Shown here: positions 36,001 through 44,298 of the stretch, piece after piece
How the letters are laid out: every line of letters begins with the position of its first letter
Position numbering within the stretch: the stretch's first letter is position 1
Assembly (NCBI GenBank): GCA_008933615.1
Contig: WBUR01000003.1
Span: 80,340 to 144,339, forward strand
DNA from: a bacterium
GTDB lineage: Bacteria > CLD3 > SB21
Direction of reading: 5' to 3'
Length of the DNA: 64,000 nt
Notes under the pieces: model-generated
Database searches by the model: none
What the model was told of the DNA's origin: nothing
Seen by the model: the letters and a program-made list of their open reading frames with translations, nothing else
Translations under genes and position numbers: made by a program

Positions 36001-39000
36001 GATATCGTTGCGCGACCCGTCGGGATCGTTGTATTGCGACGCGGGATCGCCGGCATTGATGCAGGGTGAACCGGATGCGAGCTGGAAATTTCCACCCGCC
36101 GCATTGATCTGAAGCGGATCGAGCGCGAGGTCGCCGGTTCCAGGCGTAGTAAAGGTGCCGGTATAATTGAAACTGTTGTTGAAATAATCGTTATACGATC
36201 CGACGCTCGGCCCGGCGCTGTTGTTGAGTCCGAATCCGTTACCGCGGATGATATTGTTCTTTACGACGCTCGACGCGCCGCTGGAAAGGTACACGCCGTG
36301 CGTATTATTGTAGATCGTATTGTTGATGACCGAGACATTCGCTTCAACACGAATACCGTATCCGGAACTGTTTTTGACGTTCTTGATAACCGAATGCGTG
36401 ATGACCGCCGGCCCGAGTAAATGCAGACCCGTTCCCGCAACATTTGTTTTTCCGTCGAATACAAACCCGTCAACCTTGACGCCAAACGCATCGTACCACA
36501 TCGTGGAACTCACCGCTTCGATCACGGTCTGGTTTACCGCAGGAATTCTGGATGATTCGAGGAAATCTCCCCCGTATCCGCCACGCAAGACGGCGTAACC
36601 GGTCGTGATGATCCCTTCGGCGTAATTTCCTGCCGCAACTTTGATCGTATCCCCTAAAGCGTTTTGCATGGCTTTGGTGATCGTTCGGTACGGATTGTTC
36701 AAAGAGCCGTCGTTGTTGTCATTGCCGGAGGTAGCAACATACGTCACAGGATTGACGCCGGTTTTTGATGCCGCGGAGGTGCCGCCAAAATTACCGATAT
36801 TAATTCTGCCGCCGTTGGGAGCGGGTTCATAGCCAACCGGATCCGCCGGATTACCTGCATCGATGCAGGACGAACCGCCTTTGAGGCGGAAGTCGCCGCC
36901 AGCGGCATAAACGAATTTCGGATCGGCATTGATATCATTGGCGCCGGGAGAATTGAACGTGCCGTCGTAATTCAGAAAATCATTCCCGTAAACGCAGTTA
37001 TAATTTGCGATTGACGCCGAAAGATTATTATCAAGCCCGACGTCGTTCAGCATGATGATATTATTTTCGATTTTCGTAGTTCCTGCATTGGCCGACGCAT
37101 TGACCACGATCGAATAAAATATCACGCCGCCGCCGGCAAGCTGATTATTATAGATCGTGTTATTTTTGATTACCGCGCCCGCGCCGGAATTGACCACGAT
37201 GCCCTGATTGCCGCTGCCGAAATAATTAACGATCGTGCAATGCATGATGGTCGTGGTTCCGCCGGTGACGTTCACCGCTTTGGAAGTTCCTAACGATCCA
37301 TCGAAAACGATCCCGTCAAAAGTACAGCTTTGATTGTCCGTGACCTGCGGATTGGTCACCGCTTTCCAAATGGTCTGATAGGCATGAATATCCCTCTGCG
37401 ATTCGATAAATCCCGGCGCATATCCGCCGAGAACAACGAGTTGTTTACTCATCGTTCGGTTTTCCGTCCATGTTCCAGCGCCGATCTTGATCGTATCGCC
37501 GGCGAAGGCTTTATTCATCGCATCTCCGATATCGGCCAGCGGGAACTGCGCGCTGCCGTCGTTGGAATTGTTTCCGGTGGAGGATACGTGGAGGGATCTT
37601 ATTACGCTATTTCGCAGCACCGAAAACGAATTGCTGCCCTGATTTGTAGCCGCTAAGTCAGGCTTGCCGTCTCCATCGATGTCGGCAATGGCTACTCCGA
37701 CGGGAGAACCTCCCGTTGCGAAGTCTACTTTGGCGGCAAGACTAATAGTACCGGTAACGCTCGTGTTTTTAAGAATTGAAACCGTACTGCTGCCGTAGTT
37801 TGCCGTTGTTATATCAGCCTTACCGTCTCCGTCTATGTCACCCAAAGCTATTCCGGCGGGAACACTTCCGGTTGCGAAGTCCGCTTTAAGGGCAAGACTG
37901 ATAGAACCGGCCGTGCTCGTGTTTCTAAAAACTGAAACTGAGGAGCCGCTGTAGTTTGTAACAACCACATCGGGCTTGCCGTCTCCATCCACGTCACCTA
38001 TGGCGACGCCCAAGGGATAGCTTCCTGTTGCAAAATCTACTCTGGGGTCAAGACTGATCGTGCCGCTCGTGCCGGTGTTTCTGAAAACCGAAATTGTGTT
38101 GTTGCCGGCATTTGCATTAACTATGTCAGGCTTACCGTCGCCGTCCACATCACCTAGGGCAATCCCCCACGGACCGCTTCCTGTCATGGAATCTACTTTC
38201 GCGGCAAAACTGATAGTTCCATTTGTGCCTGTGTTTCGAAAGATTGAGATCATACCGCTGCTGAACTCACTTGCTACAACAAGATCGGCTTTACCGTCTC
38301 CATCCACATCGCCTATGGCAACAATATTCGGGCCGTTTCCCATTGGGAAATCTACTTTGGGGTCAAGAGTGATAGCGCCGCTTGTGCTGGTGTTTCTGAA
38401 AACTGATATTGTGGTGCCGCCATTGTTTGTAACCACCACATCAGGCTTACCGTCTCCATCTACGTCGCCAATGGCGACTCCGCGGGGAGAAACTCCCGTT
38501 GCAAAATCTACTTTGGCGGCAAAGCTAGCGGATCCGCCGGTGCCGGTATTTCTGAAGATCGAAAGCATGCTGCTGCCCTCGTTCGCCACGGCCACATCCG
38601 GTTTACTGTCTCCATCGATGTCACCTACAGCGATAGTATATGGGCCCGCTCCCGCCGTAAAGTCAACCTTTGAAGCAAAACTGGAAACATCTATGATTTG
38701 CGAACTTGAAAACGTAACAACAAACGGCTTGCTCGAATATGCCGTCAATCCGGTCGTTGTATCCGTCACGGTGATCGGCGCATACGTGGCGCCTGTAGGA
38801 ACAGTTACGGTTAGCTCCGTCGTGCTGGCATTCGTCACATTTGCTTTGACCGCGCCGAAATAGACGATGTTGTTTGTTGCTGTCGAATTGAAGTTGGTTC
38901 CGGTGATTGTGACGCTCGTGCCGATGGGGCCGGAGGTTGGGGTGAAGGAAGTGATGGATGGAGGCACGAAAGGTGTTGTGTACTTTGCAATGTAGTAGGA

Positions 39001-40179
39001 TTCCTTTCCACCTGCTGCCATAAAAGCACCACCCACATAGACATCACTCCCGCTAACGGCAATGGCATAGACGTGGTTATTTAGCCCGCTTCCAAGAGCC
39101 GACCAATTTGTTCCGTTCCATTTGGCAATGTGATTTGCCAATACCCCCCCGGCAGTACTGAATTGCCCTCCAACAAACAAATCACTTCCATTGGCCGCCA
39201 TGGCGTAGGCTTGAATACTTAGTCCACTGCCCAAATCCGTCCAACTAGTTCCGTCCCATTTGGCAATACTTTTTGCTGATACGCCTCCGGCAGCGGTAAA
39301 ATTACCTCCCGCGTACACAGTAGTTCCACTGACTGAGATGGCGTAAACACCACTATTGATTCCTGTTCCCAGTGCTGACCAATTGGATCCGTCCCATTTG
39401 GCAATATTTTTTGCTGATACGCTGCCAGCTGTGTCTATGTTTCCTCCAACATATACATCACTTCCACTTACCGCTATTGCATCCGCTAACCCACCCGGTA
39501 ACCCGTTTCCGAGAGCCGACCAACTGCTGCCGTTCCACTTGGCGATATGGTTTGCGGATATGCCTCCCGCTATAGTAAACCAACCTCCAACATAAATATC
39601 ACTTCCGTTCGCCGTGATGGAAATGACATCACTATTTAACCCACTCCCAAGCGCGGACCAACTGCTGCCATTCCATTTCGCAACATAATTTGCCGGTGCG
39701 CCGCCTGCTGTCGTGAAATTTCCTCCCACATAAACATCACTGCTACTCACAGCGATGCCTTCAACGTCACCATTTAGTCCGCTTCCAAGAGCTGACCAAT
39801 TTGTTCCGTTCCATTTGGCAATGTGATTTGCCCACACGCCTCCGGCGGTATCGAAATAACCACCCACATACACATCACTCCCGCTAACTGCAATGGCCCT
39901 GACACTATTGTTCAGGCCATTAGCGAATGACGATCCAAATCCTGTCCAAGGATCATCAGGACTTGCCAAGAGCGATGCCGCCATCGAGAATACAGGCTCA
40001 CCGCTTGACCCATAAGACATGCGGTATCCCGCAGGATCGAAACTTCCTGACGTACCTTTCGCAATCGACCCATCAGGATTAAGAATCGAAGAAATGGGTT
40101 TTTGGTGACTCTGGTCAATCGTCTGAGCACTTAGTGCAGATTTTATGATGAGTAGTGTCAGCAGTATTACATTTTTCAT
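33043..40179 (-). CDS. Giant secreted mosaic protein with T9SS-type C-terminal domain
   Basis: 2378 residues from the ATG at 40177-40179, which has GGAG nine bases upstream and gives signal peptide MKNVILLTLLIIKSALSAQ. Domains in order (approximate): eight kelch-like repeats SGSDVYVGG...AKWNGxxWSALGSGL (about 60-395), an IPT/TIG domain (410-490), eight FG-GAP/VCBS repeats GDVDGDGKPDVVV (500-850), two right-handed beta-helix segments starting with SSTGNNSNDGS-type motifs (870-1330), fibronectin III (1335-1430), plant-type leucine-rich repeats LPPSIGNLTELDIL (1440-1640), an Ig-like domain (1660-1740), a beta region, and the sorting domain FVLQQNYPNPFNPETTIRFD to KKMLLVK. Probably exported by the type IX system and attached to or released from the surface, with an adhesion or binding role. 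Confidence 0.9.
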   Translation of the reverse strand: MKNVILLTLLIIKSALSAQTIDQSHQKPISSILNPDGSIAKGTSGSFDPAGYRMSYGSSGEPVFSMAASLLASPDDPWTGFGSSFANGLNNSVRAIAVSGSDVYVGGYFDTAGGVWANHIAKWNGTNWSALGSGLNGDVEGIAVSSSDVYVGGNFTTAGGAPANYVAKWNGSSWSALGSGLNSDVISITANGSDIYVGGWFTIAGGISANHIAKWNGSSWSALGNGLPGGLADAIAVSGSDVYVGGNIDTAGSVSAKNIAKWDGSNWSALGTGINSGVYAISVSGTTVYAGGNFTAAGGVSAKSIAKWDGTSWTDLGSGLSIQAYAMAANGSDLFVGGQFSTAGGVLANHIAKWNGTNWSALGSGLNNHVYAIAVSGSDVYVGGAFMAAGGKESYYIAKYTTPFVPPSITSFTPTSGPIGTSVTITGTNFNSTATNNIVYFGAVKANVTNASTTELTVTVPTGATYAPITVTDTTTGLTAYSSKPFVVTFSSSQIIDVSSFASKVDFTAGAGPYTIAVGDIDGDSKPDVAVANEGSSMLSIFRNTGTGGSASFAAKVDFATGVSPRGVAIGDVDGDGKPDVVVTNNGGTTISVFRNTSTSGAITLDPKVDFPMGNGPNIVAIGDVDGDGKADLVVASEFSSGMISIFRNTGTNGTISFAAKVDSMTGSGPWGIALGDVDGDGKPDIVNANAGNNTISVFRNTGTSGTISLDPRVDFATGSYPLGVAIGDVDGDGKPDVVVTNYSGSSVSVFRNTSTAGSISLALKADFATGSVPAGIALGDIDGDGKADITTANYGSSTVSILKNTSVTGTISLAAKVDFATGGSPVGVAIADIDGDGKPDLAATNQGSNSFSVLRNSVIRSLHVSSTGNNSNDGSAQFPLADIGDAMNKAFAGDTIKIGAGTWTENRTMSKQLVVLGGYAPGFIESQRDIHAYQTIWKAVTNPQVTDNQSCTFDGIVFDGSLGTSKAVNVTGGTTTIMHCTIVNYFGSGNQGIVVNSGAGAVIKNNTIYNNQLAGGGVIFYSIVVNASANAGTTKIENNIIMLNDVGLDNNLSASIANYNCVYGNDFLNYDGTFNSPGANDINADPKFVYAAGGDFRLKGGSSCIDAGNPADPVGYEPAPNGGRINIGNFGGTSAASKTGVNPVTYVATSGNDNNDGSLNNPYRTITKAMQNALGDTIKVAAGNYAEGIITTGYAVLRGGYGGDFLESSRIPAVNQTVIEAVSSTMWYDAFGVKVDGFVFDGKTNVAGTGLHLLGPAVITHSVIKNVKNSSGYGIRVEANVSVINNTIYNNTHGVYLSSGASSVVKNNIIRGNGFGLNNSAGPSVGSYNDYFNNSFNYTGTFTTPGTGDLALDPLQINAAGGNFQLASGSPCINAGDPASQYNDPDGSRNDIGAYRFQDFPPGVPTDLTLTPLINYRVFLKWRRSTDSDFLRYRIYSGTNGTVFNQVDSNVTVSDTTSLIGPLTPNGTYYFRVTALDNVLNESSPAAANVYFSLRMNDSLTLVDLYDSLGGNNWTNKTNWKTGNSLDTWYGVSINDDRVDHLVLTANNLVGRLPPSIGNLTELDILQAAGNFISGILPSSLGNLIAMGGALMLAGNQISGSIPPSLGNLTSLQELQLNNNQLSGTIPAEIFSMSGLQTLDLSRNSLNGGLPGSANLPNVDFLDLGSNQLSGAIPSWIGDLSSLTNLGLGTNQFSGALPSTIQNINGLQILNLSSNLLTDLPDLNPIGALNSVYVTSNKLTFEDIEPNIGAPSQTFNYSPQDSVGVQKDTSVNLNASLSFNVSVGGSNNQYQWYKDGTLINGATNSSYPIASAQASDDGQYICHITNTVATELTLYSRPFNLTVIVTPPSITVGSIQVSNANPAPGTNVVITVPVTGSSPTVKLFYGKPHQNPGDSITMSFNGSAFVATIFGASVTQDGLWYRIRAQNSGGISYYPSISGRQSIAVQISDLATIKNESAYPNGLQSDAYATIALSLNGNLSLTDYFGPQEFKDGGPSNWRAMSFDATSQSFSDVTALGSGNAYYFYHRSGANEDLFSSVTGPSAISTNIFNEWVLEPGWNLVPWAYSFTANISARDNAQIGRIWLRSGKSGWEESTQLKPYAGYMIYNKTAGDIVLGNVLSWTPAAGKAFADEMSWSVRFKAAAGEYRDNYNVIGVSDASTDAFDDLDERDPISVGEGVNIYFTSSAPEKTLAYDIRSSGNGHVWNMAVENSTKDEKTVLQWKIDQLPQEFSLILYDITHNKKIDALNIASGYEFHNGRPAQFRVFAGNSEWVAEKVQQMESELPRAFVLQQNYPNPFNPETTIRFDVAQSGNVKIKVYNMLGQEVTTLVDTYYETGKNYETKWNGKDRFGREAASGMYIYRMESGKISKVKKMLLVK

Positions 40180-40206
40180 GGAGATTCTCCGGATATATGT
40201 TGTTTC

Positions 40207-40289
40207 AACCGCCCCCTGTCTCCCCCGCCTTAGCAAGGCGGGGGCGCGTACTATTTTAGTTTACAGTAAACTTGAATGTGGGGGCGGTT
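40207..40289. repeat. Palindromic element family A, copy 2
   Basis: Outer arms AACCGCCCCC/GGGGGCGGTT and inner hairpin CCCCCGCCTTAGCAAGGCGG. On the plus strand it is followed by a T-run (GGTTTTTTTC). It lies 28 bases upstream of the giant gene start. Confidence 0.88.
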
Positions 40290-40397
40290 TTTTTCATACT
40301 ATCATAATCATTTTCATTCGGTACGATGCTATTTCAGAATTACTTCACTTCATGTTCATCTCTCATGGAGATTCTCCGGATATATTTTTTAGATTCC

Positions 40398-40480
40398 AAC
40401 CGCCCCCTGTCTCCCCCGCCTTAGCAAGGCGGGGGCGCGTACTATTTTAGTTTGCAGTAAACTTGAATGTGGGGGCGGTT
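40398..40480. repeat. Palindromic element family A, copy 3
   Basis: Same 83-bp structure as copy 2, differing by very few bases; part of the 191-bp tandem array. Confidence 0.88.
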
Positions 40481-40588
40481 TTTTTCATACTATCATAATC
40501 ATTTTCATTCGGTACGATGCTATTTCAGAATTACTTCACTTCATATTCACTTCTCATGGAGATCCTCCGGATATATTTTTTAGATTTC

Positions 40589-40671
40589 AACCGGCCCCTG
40601 TCTCCCCCGCCTTAGCAAGGCGGGGGCGCGTACTATTTTAGTTTGCAGTAAACTTGAATGTGGGGGCGGTT
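40589..40671. repeat. Palindromic element family A, copy 4
   Basis: Third tandem copy. One outer-arm base differs (AACCGGCCCC), giving a single mismatch in the outer stem; inner hairpin unchanged. Confidence 0.88.
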
Positions 40672-40796
40672 TTTTTCATACTATCATAATCATTTTCATT
40701 CGGTACGATGCTATTTCAGAATTACTTCACTTCATGTTCATCTCTCATGGAGATTCTCTGGATATTTTTTTTTGCTATAGGGTACCTACTTCACTC

Positions 40797-40877
40797 AACC
40801 GCCCCCCTGCCCCCCTCCTTGCCCAGTACCTACATGAAAACTTGCAACGGGCAAGGAGGGGGACCAAGGGGGTGGTT
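40797..40877. repeat. Palindromic element, variant of family A
   Basis: Outer arms AACCGCCCCC/GGGGGTGGTT (one G-T pair) enclose a different inner stem, CCCCCTCCTTGCCC with GGGCAAGGAGGGGG. Its right half is repeated alone at 40975-41006, just before the stop of the DUF559 gene. Between them (40878-40974) nothing else is recognised. Confidence 0.8.
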
Positions 40878-40974
40878 CGGGTCATATCTCTACTATCATT
40901 AAAGTGATCTTCATTTCAGTTTCAATTAAGACAAATTCGGTTTATGAATCACCACCAAGTGTCCCGCTCACTGT

Positions 40975-41006
40975 GGGCAAGGAGGGGGACCAAGGGGGTG
41001 GTTCGG
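40975..41006. repeat. Half copy of the variant palindromic element
   Basis: GGGCAAGGAGGGGGACCAAG and the following GGGGTGGTTCGGGT match the right arm of 40797-40877; the left arm is missing. It abuts the 3' end of the DUF559 gene. Confidence 0.75.
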
Positions 41007-41007
41007 G

Positions 41008-41370
41008 TTATGTGGAGCCGAGCTCCTCTTTTATTTTTTCCAACACTTTATTTGGATTCTCGAAAAGTTCTGTATCTTTAAATCTCAAAAATCGAACGCC
41101 AAATTCTTCGATAAAAGCCTGACGTCGTTGGTCTTTTGTCTTTGCGTCATCGCTGTCGTGCGACGCTCCGTCGATCTCGATGGCAAGTTTGGCTTCCGGG
41201 CAGTAGAAGTCGAGAACGTAAGGCCCGACACCGTGTTGACGGCGGAATTTGAAACCGGATAGCTGTTTGCCTTTTAAATGTGACCACAAGAGTTTTTCAG
41301 ATCGCGTTGCATGGTTTCGCAGATCGCGGCGCTTTTCAGTCTGAACAGGTTGATTATATAGTGTGCCCAT
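41008..41370 (-). CDS. DUF559-family endonuclease-like protein
   Basis: 120 residues from ATG 41368-41370 (MGTLYNQPVQTEKRRDLRNH). The upstream 40 codons that stay open belong to a palindromic repeat and are not coding. Family features: ATRSEKLLWSHLKGKQLSG, FKFRRQHGVGPYVLDFYCPE with the catalytic-type Asp, LAIEIDGASHD and FGVRFLRFKDTEL, the PD-(D/E)XK-like core shared with very short patch repair nucleases. Such small DUF559 proteins are widespread single genes of unproven role, often near repeats. Its last codon is next to a half palindromic element. Confidence 0.85.
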   Translation of the reverse strand: MGTLYNQPVQTEKRRDLRNHATRSEKLLWSHLKGKQLSGFKFRRQHGVGPYVLDFYCPEAKLAIEIDGASHDSDDAKTKDQRRQAFIEEFGVRFLRFKDTELFENPNKVLEKIKEELGST

Positions 41371-41400
41371 AGTCGTTAGAGATTCTATTTTATATTTGTC

Positions 41401-41482
41401 AACCGCCCCCTGTCTCCCCCGCCTTACGAAGGCGGGGGTCGTACAATCTGGAGGTTGTTGAAAAATTAATATTGGGGGCGGT
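41401..41482. repeat. Palindromic element family A, copy 5
   Basis: AACCGCCCCC at 41401 pairs with GGGGGCGGT ending at 41482; inner hairpin CCCCCGCCTTACGAAGGCGG. The middle segment differs from the tandem copies, so the stems are conserved more than the spacer. Fills the gap between the CsgG-like and DUF559 genes. Confidence 0.86.
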
Positions 41483-41486
41483 CGAT

Positions 41487-42428
41487 TCACTGCCCCGGCG
41501 GCAGATCAGGATCGGGAATTTTACTCACGCCGCCTTTCCCGCCTCCGCCAAGCAGAACCGCTGCGCCGCCGCCGAGAACCGCAACGCCGCCAACCACATA
41601 CCAAAGCGTCTTATTGGATTTCTTAGTTCCGGCCGAAACGGTTTTTTCTTTTTCGGCGAGTTCTGCAGCGGCTTTGGCTTTTGCCGCTTCATCCGCTACA
41701 CGTTTCATATACGATTTGGAATATTCCAGTTTAGCGTCGATCTTTTGGTCGGAATTGAGTTCGATCTCTTTTGAATAAGTGGTGTAATCGGCGGAATTTG
41801 CCGTAACCGTGACCGAGTGCTGTCCTTCACTCAGAGAAAGCTTGAGTGACTTTTGCCCGACCTTCTGGCCGTCAATAAGAATATCAACGGCTTTGGCGGA
41901 TTTCGGCGCAGAAACATTGATCGCGAGTTCGAATTTTCTGGTAACCGTTCTCTTCCCAACAGCACCCGCAAGGCTATTGGCCATCGTTTGCATGACACCG
42001 AGCAGGCCGTCGCGTTTTCCGACGTAATCCTGCGTTTGAGCCTGAATGATCTTACCGGTCGTGACGTCGATGATGCGAAGATCGATCGTGTACGTTTCTC
42101 CAAAAACGCCGATATCGCCGGCGATCATCGCCTGCACCCCGAGGAGTTGGCCAACCTGCACAGCGCATTCGGCTGTATTGCAGTTATCTGAAATATTAAA
42201 ATCCTGCGCTTTGAGTATCTCATTCATTTTTTCCCGTTCCACCACATCGAATATATGGGTCTGCACAAGCATGTTGCGGAACCGATTGGCCAGGATCGAA
42301 ACTTCACTTTTTTCAAATCCTCCGGCAGACTGAAAATCAAGAACGGCTACGGTGGTTTTTTTGGATTGGGAATAGGCGTGCCCCGCCAGGAGCGTTAAGA
42401 GCAATAAAACCCCGAAAGATGGTTTCAT
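41487..42428 (-). CDS. CsgG/LpoB-like protein with PEGA domain and C-terminal hydrophobic segment
   Basis: 313 residues with signal peptide ending GHAYSQ. Residues about 25-165 form a CsgG-type domain (KTTVAVLDFQSAGG, LANRFRNMLVQT, AQDFNISDNCNTAECAVQVG, ITGKIIQAQ-like strand). About 170-235 is a PEGA-like domain (ILIDGQKVG, LSEGQHSVTVTA), followed by a charged coiled coil (ADEAAKAKAAAELAEKE) and a hydrophobic Gly/Ala/Val helix with a run of glycines. Similar proteins assemble at the envelope; exact role unknown. RBS AGGTG before ATG. No lipobox Cys is seen, unlike true CsgG. Confidence 0.78.
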   Translation of the reverse strand: MKPSFGVLLLLTLLAGHAYSQSKKTTVAVLDFQSAGGFEKSEVSILANRFRNMLVQTHIFDVVEREKMNEILKAQDFNISDNCNTAECAVQVGQLLGVQAMIAGDIGVFGETYTIDLRIIDVTTGKIIQAQTQDYVGKRDGLLGVMQTMANSLAGAVGKRTVTRKFELAINVSAPKSAKAVDILIDGQKVGQKSLKLSLSEGQHSVTVTANSADYTTYSKEIELNSDQKIDAKLEYSKSYMKRVADEAAKAKAAAELAEKEKTVSAGTKKSNKTLWYVVGGVAVLGGGAAVLLGGGGKGGVSKIPDPDLPPGQ

Positions 42429-42668
42429 AGTACACCTCGCTTAAAGATCAACTTCGCCGAGATGGCGCAATAATGTGTGGTAAACATTTTTTGGAAGCAG
42501 CTTAATACGACCGATTTGGAAGTACCAGACTGTTCGCCAAGGAGATATTGAGATTGGATGAACGCAGTCGCTATAAAGCTCTTCTTGCTAAACTGAGTTA
42601 AAAATAAGAACAATTCGATGCATTGACAAGAAAAAAGTCTACTGCGATTAACCGCCCGGTATCCGTTC

Positions 42669-44249
42669 TCACGGCTTTATCATAACGACCCTTCCAAAAA
42701 ACTGAGGCTTATACACGTCAAAGGATTTCAAGTATTGGATCATCGTCTGAAGAACTTCAACGCGGGTATCTTTTTTTGATAATGCCCTCCTGAAAGCGAG
42801 AAATCCGTCGCCGCCGTCCGCCAAAAAGTTACTCGTCACAACTTTATAAATTTTGTCATCTTCAAAAGTTTTGCCATTCAATTTATATAGAACCACTTTG
42901 TTTCCATCCGCCGCCGAAACGCTGTAATGCATTTCCACGCCTTCTGAAACCTGTAAAATTCCGTTAGTAAGACCTGCGGCATGTTCGAATAAGTCTTTTA
43001 TATCTTTTCCATTCATTTCGACTAACACAATTGTATTAGGAAAAGGAAATGCGGAAATCAAATTTCCCATGGTGACTACCGGCCCCGTAATATCGTCCCG
43101 AAGGCCGCCGCTGTTCGTTATAGCAAGGTCGTTATCGGGATATGCGTGAAGCATCGCGTCGGCAACCATATTGCCCATCAGCGATTCCATGCTATAGGAA
43201 CGCGTAAGGGGGTGGGAGATAGTGCAAATTTTCTGATCGGCTATTTCACTCAGTTTGTTTTTCCATTTATCGATAACGTGTTTTGTATCCGCGTCATCCT
43301 CGATTTCATCATCAAAAACATAATTCAAAATATTACTGAAACCGGTTATTTTATCCTTCCCGGGATCATATTGTATATCCAGTTTACCGACTTCCATGCC
43401 CAATGCATCGGTAGAAATGATAATGGTACCGTTGGAGATCAGCGGCTGCGGAGTTCCCTGATGGGCATGGCCCGTTATGATAATATCGACGCCGGGTACT
43501 CTTTTGGCCAGTTCAATATCTCTTTGCAGGTTTCGTTCTGCGTCGGTGAGTCCGGCAGAGGATTGTTTTCCCGGAATACCTTCATGCACCAGTAATACGA
43601 CCAGGTCAACTTTACCTTCGAGTTCGTTAATGTATTTTTTAAGATAAATCTCCTCGTCTCTCGCTTCGATTCCACGAACCATTATGTCGGAGATGGTGTC
43701 GTAAAAAGCGTACTTGCCGTGCAATCCGATCACGCCGATACGTATCCCGTTCTTCTTCAAAATCATATAGGGATGATTCCAAAACAGACGGTCGGTACCC
43801 GAATAAAATATGTTGCCATTCAAAATCGGAAACGTTGCCTTCTTTAATTGCTCATCCAGATTTTGCCATCCATGGTCAAACTCATGATTGCCGATGCAAG
43901 CGGCGTCGATCGATAAATGGTTAAGCACATCGATCACGGCTTCACCTTTAGTGAGAGAACTAAATAGCGGCCCGGTAAAATAATCACCGGCATCAAAATA
44001 CAAAGTGTTGGGGTTTGATTTTTTGGCTGTTTTTACAATCGTTGCGATATTGGCAAATCCTCCGATTTTTCTTGTTTCACTGATCCATTTTACCTGCATC
44101 GGCTCAAAATGCGAATGCAGATCATTGGTATACAAAATGGTCAGGCTTCGGAGGGAATCTTTGCCGGCCGATTGCGATAGAGCGAACTGAGAAGAAAGGA
44201 TCAGGATAAAAAACGGCAGCCATTTGAGCTTCATGGTAGAGTTTTTCAT
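42669..44249 (-). CDS. Secreted 5'-nucleotidase / UshA-type metallophosphatase
   Basis: 526 residues. Signal peptide ending SQFALSQ; metallophosphatase domain with TNDLHSHFEP (first metal ligands), FDAGDYFTGP, IGNHEFDHGW, LLVHEGIPG and ITGHAHQGTP; then the 5'-nucleotidase C-terminal domain with SGGLRDDI, FPFPNTIVLVEMNG and a substrate-binding NFLADGGDGF. Dephosphorylates nucleotides or related esters in the periplasm using two metal ions. Start at 44249 is preceded by AGGAAGG; a second ATG five codons in is possible. About 240 bases between it and the CsgG-like gene hold nothing recognised. Confidence 0.9.
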   Translation of the reverse strand: MKNSTMKLKWLPFFILILSSQFALSQSAGKDSLRSLTILYTNDLHSHFEPMQVKWISETRKIGGFANIATIVKTAKKSNPNTLYFDAGDYFTGPLFSSLTKGEAVIDVLNHLSIDAACIGNHEFDHGWQNLDEQLKKATFPILNGNIFYSGTDRLFWNHPYMILKKNGIRIGVIGLHGKYAFYDTISDIMVRGIEARDEEIYLKKYINELEGKVDLVVLLVHEGIPGKQSSAGLTDAERNLQRDIELAKRVPGVDIIITGHAHQGTPQPLISNGTIIISTDALGMEVGKLDIQYDPGKDKITGFSNILNYVFDDEIEDDADTKHVIDKWKNKLSEIADQKICTISHPLTRSYSMESLMGNMVADAMLHAYPDNDLAITNSGGLRDDITGPVVTMGNLISAFPFPNTIVLVEMNGKDIKDLFEHAAGLTNGILQVSEGVEMHYSVSAADGNKVVLYKLNGKTFEDDKIYKVVTSNFLADGGDGFLAFRRALSKKDTRVEVLQTMIQYLKSFDVYKPQFFGRVVMIKP

Positions 44250-44298
44250 AACACAACCTTCCTACTCTTTATTGAAATACAAAAACATATCGATCAGA

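Larger units (their letters stand above)
40177..40770 (-). repeat. 191-bp tandem repeats copying the start region of the giant gene
   Basis: Three further copies of the leader-plus-start region lie upstream of the giant gene, start codons at 40366, 40557 and 40748 (spacings 187, 191, 191 from 40179). On the minus strand each copy reads CCGGAGAATCTCC (or a one-base variant), ATG, eight codons and TAA, then a short spacer, a family A palindrome and the next copy. The peptides are MRDEHEVK (40340-40366), MRSEYEVK (40531-40557) and MRDEHEVK (40722-40748). The array ends in diverged sequence after about 40765. Confidence 0.85.

Noticed and set aside
40180-40236. Longer start for the giant gene at 40236
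   Set aside because: The extension again translates a palindromic element and would bury the signal peptide; the ATG at 40179 has a good ribosome-binding site.
40207-40671. Regularly spaced repeats suggesting a CRISPR array
   Set aside because: The repeat unit is 191 bp and the segments between the palindromes are themselves repeated; no unique spacers and no cas genes.
41371-41490. Extra 40 codons at the N-terminus of the DUF559 protein
   Set aside because: They translate the palindromic element (RRGRQGA type sequence also appears before the giant gene) and are not family-like.
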